Positions 7,058 to 8,390 of a stretch of 8,390 bases of DNA are shown one piece after another. Below the pieces are notes generated by a model. The model saw only the letters and a program-made list of their open reading frames with translations. It did not search any database and was not told where the DNA came from. Origin of the DNA: Gemmatimonadota bacterium (GTDB lineage Bacteria; Gemmatimonadota; Gemmatimonadetes; Gemmatimonadales; GWC2-71-9); contig JAEHDT010000273.1 in the NCBI GenBank assembly GCA_016880225.1, positions 1-8,390 of the forward strand. The letters are read 5' to 3'. The position numbers were made by a program, and so were the translations under genes. Within the stretch, counting starts at the first letter, position 1, and every line of letters starts with the position of its first letter.

Positions 7058-7131
7058 CCACGGCGGAGGGCCGTCCAGCCCGAAAGCGAGATCGGTGGCG
7101 CAGAGTGAACGATGGTGGAGCCACCAACCTC

Positions 7132-8390
7132 CTAAAGCACTCCCCAGAAGTCGCGCGCCACGTCGAACGCGAAGCCGAGGCGATGCGTCGCCGTGCCGAA
7201 TCCCACCTCCCAGCGGAACACGCCCAGCCACTCGCACCCGAGCCCGAGCGTTACGCGGGTGCCCGGCGTGCCCTCCCACGGCGTACCGGGGACCGGACGG
7301 GCCGCCCAGCCGAGCGCGATGTACGGCGCGACGGTGAGGGTGCGCGGCGTGCGCGCGTACGAGCCGACCCCGATCGAGAGGAACGGCACCGGAACGCGCC
7401 ACTCGAGATGAACCAGGCCCAAGCGGGCGCCGCCCCAGCGGCGGAACGGCTCGCCCAACAGCGTGCCGCGCCCGCCGAGCACGAAGGCGCGGTGCGCCGG
7501 CAGGTCGCCGCTCGCGACGCCGCCCTGGGCGCGGAGCAGCAGGTGCGTGGCCCCGGCGGGGAACAGGACGTGGCCGGCACCCCACAGCCGCAGGTAGGTG
7601 GCGCCGCCGTCCTGGCGCCCCCCCTCGAGCACGGTCTCGACGTGCAGGTCGCGCCGCACGGCGAAGCCCTCGCTCTTGCGCTGCAGCGCGAGCTGCACGA
7701 GGTCGACACCCGGCCCCGCGAGGGCGGGATTCGGCCGGAAGGTACCGTTCGCGGGCGCCGCACCGACCGTGAGCGAGCCGATGGACTCGCGTCCCAGCGT
7801 CACCCGCCACTCGCCACGCGCGCCCACGCCGTGGCGGTAGGTCGCCCGCGCCCCCTCCGCCAGGTAGTAGTCGCCGTAATCGCGCCCGAATTCCTGGGAC
7901 GAGAACGAGTTGAAGAGCGGTGCGATCACGGGCGCATCACCCACGTCGCGCACCTCGCGGTACACGCCCGCCTCGACCGCGCTCCGGCCCTGACGGTCCA
8001 CCGCGCTGAGAGCGCCCTTGGGCCGGTGATCGGCGAAGCCATAGCTCGCGAGGGCGCGCAGTTCACGGCGCTCGCCTCCCCCGCGCAGCACGATCCCCGC
8101 CCCGAGCGCGAGGCCCTCCACCCGGTTGGAGTGCAGCAGGTCGGACACCCCCCGCACGCCGAGGCGGCGGCCCTTGAGCCCGGTGAGCGCCCGGCGCCCG
8201 GCGATCTGCTCGACCTCCGCGCGGACGCGCGCCAGGTCGTTCTGGCGGACCGGCTCCGCCACGTCCTGCAGCGCCGCCACCAGCGGCTCCTTCCACGGGA
8301 AAGAGTCGCGCTCGGCCTTCGGCAGGAACGTGATCTCGTCGCCGGCGAACCAGCTCCGCGCGAGCCCCAGGTTCAGGGCGTAGCCGTCGA
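7132..8390 (-). CDS. Outer-membrane beta-barrel protein, Omp85/DUF5686-like, C-terminal part
   Basis: The last 418 codons of a larger gene are present. The frame is open through the right edge, so the GTG at 8280 is internal and not a start: the upstream codons read GDEITFLPKAERDSFPWKEP without a stop. The sequence is dominated by short amphipathic strands separated by glycine-rich turns, as in a 12-16-strand barrel. Counting from the first complete codon, SNRVEGLALGAG (87-98) resembles the barrel entry of DUF5686 proteins. LGGRGTLLGEPF (304-315) occupies the place of the Omp85 loop-6 motif (G-x-RG-F/Y), which lies inside the barrel in BamA/TamA. An export signal and any N-terminal regulatory or POTRA domains would lie outside the window. 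The chain ends ARDFWGVL, so the final residue is not the usual aromatic one. The role is probably outer-membrane protein handling or transport; the substrate is unknown. Confidence 0.8.
   Translation of the reverse strand, partial: DGYALNLGLARSWFAGDEITFLPKAERDSFPWKEPLVAALQDVAEPVRQNDLARVRAEVEQIAGRRALTGLKGRRLGVRGVSDLLHSNRVEGLALGAGIVLRGGGERRELRALASYGFADHRPKGALSAVDRQGRSAVEAGVYREVRDVGDAPVIAPLFNSFSSQEFGRDYGDYYLAEGARATYRHGVGARGEWRVTLGRESIGSLTVGAAPANGTFRPNPALAGPGVDLVQLALQRKSEGFAVRRDLHVETVLEGGRQDGGATYLRLWGAGHVLFPAGATHLLLRAQGGVASGDLPAHRAFVLGGRGTLLGEPFRRWGGARLGLVHLEWRVPVPFLSIGVGSYARTPRTLTVAPYIALGWAARPVPGTPWEGTPGTRVTLGLGCEWLGVFRWEVGFGTATHRLGFAFDVARDFWGVL

Noticed and set aside
7113..7126. Inverted repeat TGGTGG-AG-CCACCA just after the barrel gene stop, as a terminator
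   Set aside because: The stem is only 5-6 bp with a very short loop and there is no T-run on the minus strand; it could be chance in GC-rich DNA.
7034..7810. Upstream extension of the ATPase-receiver frame to 7810
   Set aside because: The extension overlaps the outer-membrane barrel gene on the same strand in another frame and is low-complexity Arg/Ala/Pro-rich; the N-terminal MshEN domain begins just after ATG 7033.
8278..8280. GTG as the start of the outer-membrane barrel gene
   Set aside because: The frame stays open upstream to the window edge and encodes plausible protein sequence, so the gene is truncated by the window rather than starting here.

Overview
The window is very GC-rich, densely coded bacterial chromosome with no RNA genes, insertion sequences, CRISPR or phage genes visible. 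Outer-membrane barrel proteins, a porin and a secretion/pilus-type ATPase indicate a diderm (Gram-negative) organism. The high GC, the DUF5686/Omp85-like barrel and the response-regulator-tailed assembly ATPase would fit Gemmatimonadota or a neighbouring soil/aquatic phylum. That placement is inference; no marker gene is present.

Left part (1-1680, all minus strand): a tight three-gene operon. It reads porin (577-1680), then a secreted FMN-binding-domain protein (93-575), then a membrane protein that runs off the left edge (1-96). Spacing is 1 nt and then an overlap of stop and start. A near-perfect 7-1-7 Fur box (1705-1719) lies just upstream of the porin start. The simplest reading is an iron-responsive envelope module: an outer-membrane channel, a periplasmic flavin carrier and a membrane redox partner.

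Middle (1785-3908, plus strand): a 707-residue hybrid sensor kinase (TM, GAF, PAS, HisKA, ATPase, receiver), transcribed divergently from the porin operon across a 104-bp intergenic region that holds the Fur box. It converges on, and overlaps by 79 bp, the end of an alkyltransferase-like (ATL) DNA-repair gene.

Right part (3830-8390, all minus strand): an Omp85/DUF5686-like outer-membrane barrel (cut by the right edge); a 98-bp gap containing an inverted repeat; a GspE/PilB-type assembly ATPase carrying a complete C-terminal receiver domain; a Nudix hydrolase 20 nt downstream; and the ATL gene 70 nt further on. ATPase-Nudix-ATL could be one transcript, with the last two serving nucleotide-pool or DNA-damage housekeeping.

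No wholly new system is evident. The most interesting items are the ATPase-receiver fusion with intact phosphorylation residues, the Fur-box-controlled porin/flavoprotein module divergent from a sensor kinase, and the inverted repeat over the ATPase ribosome-binding region.
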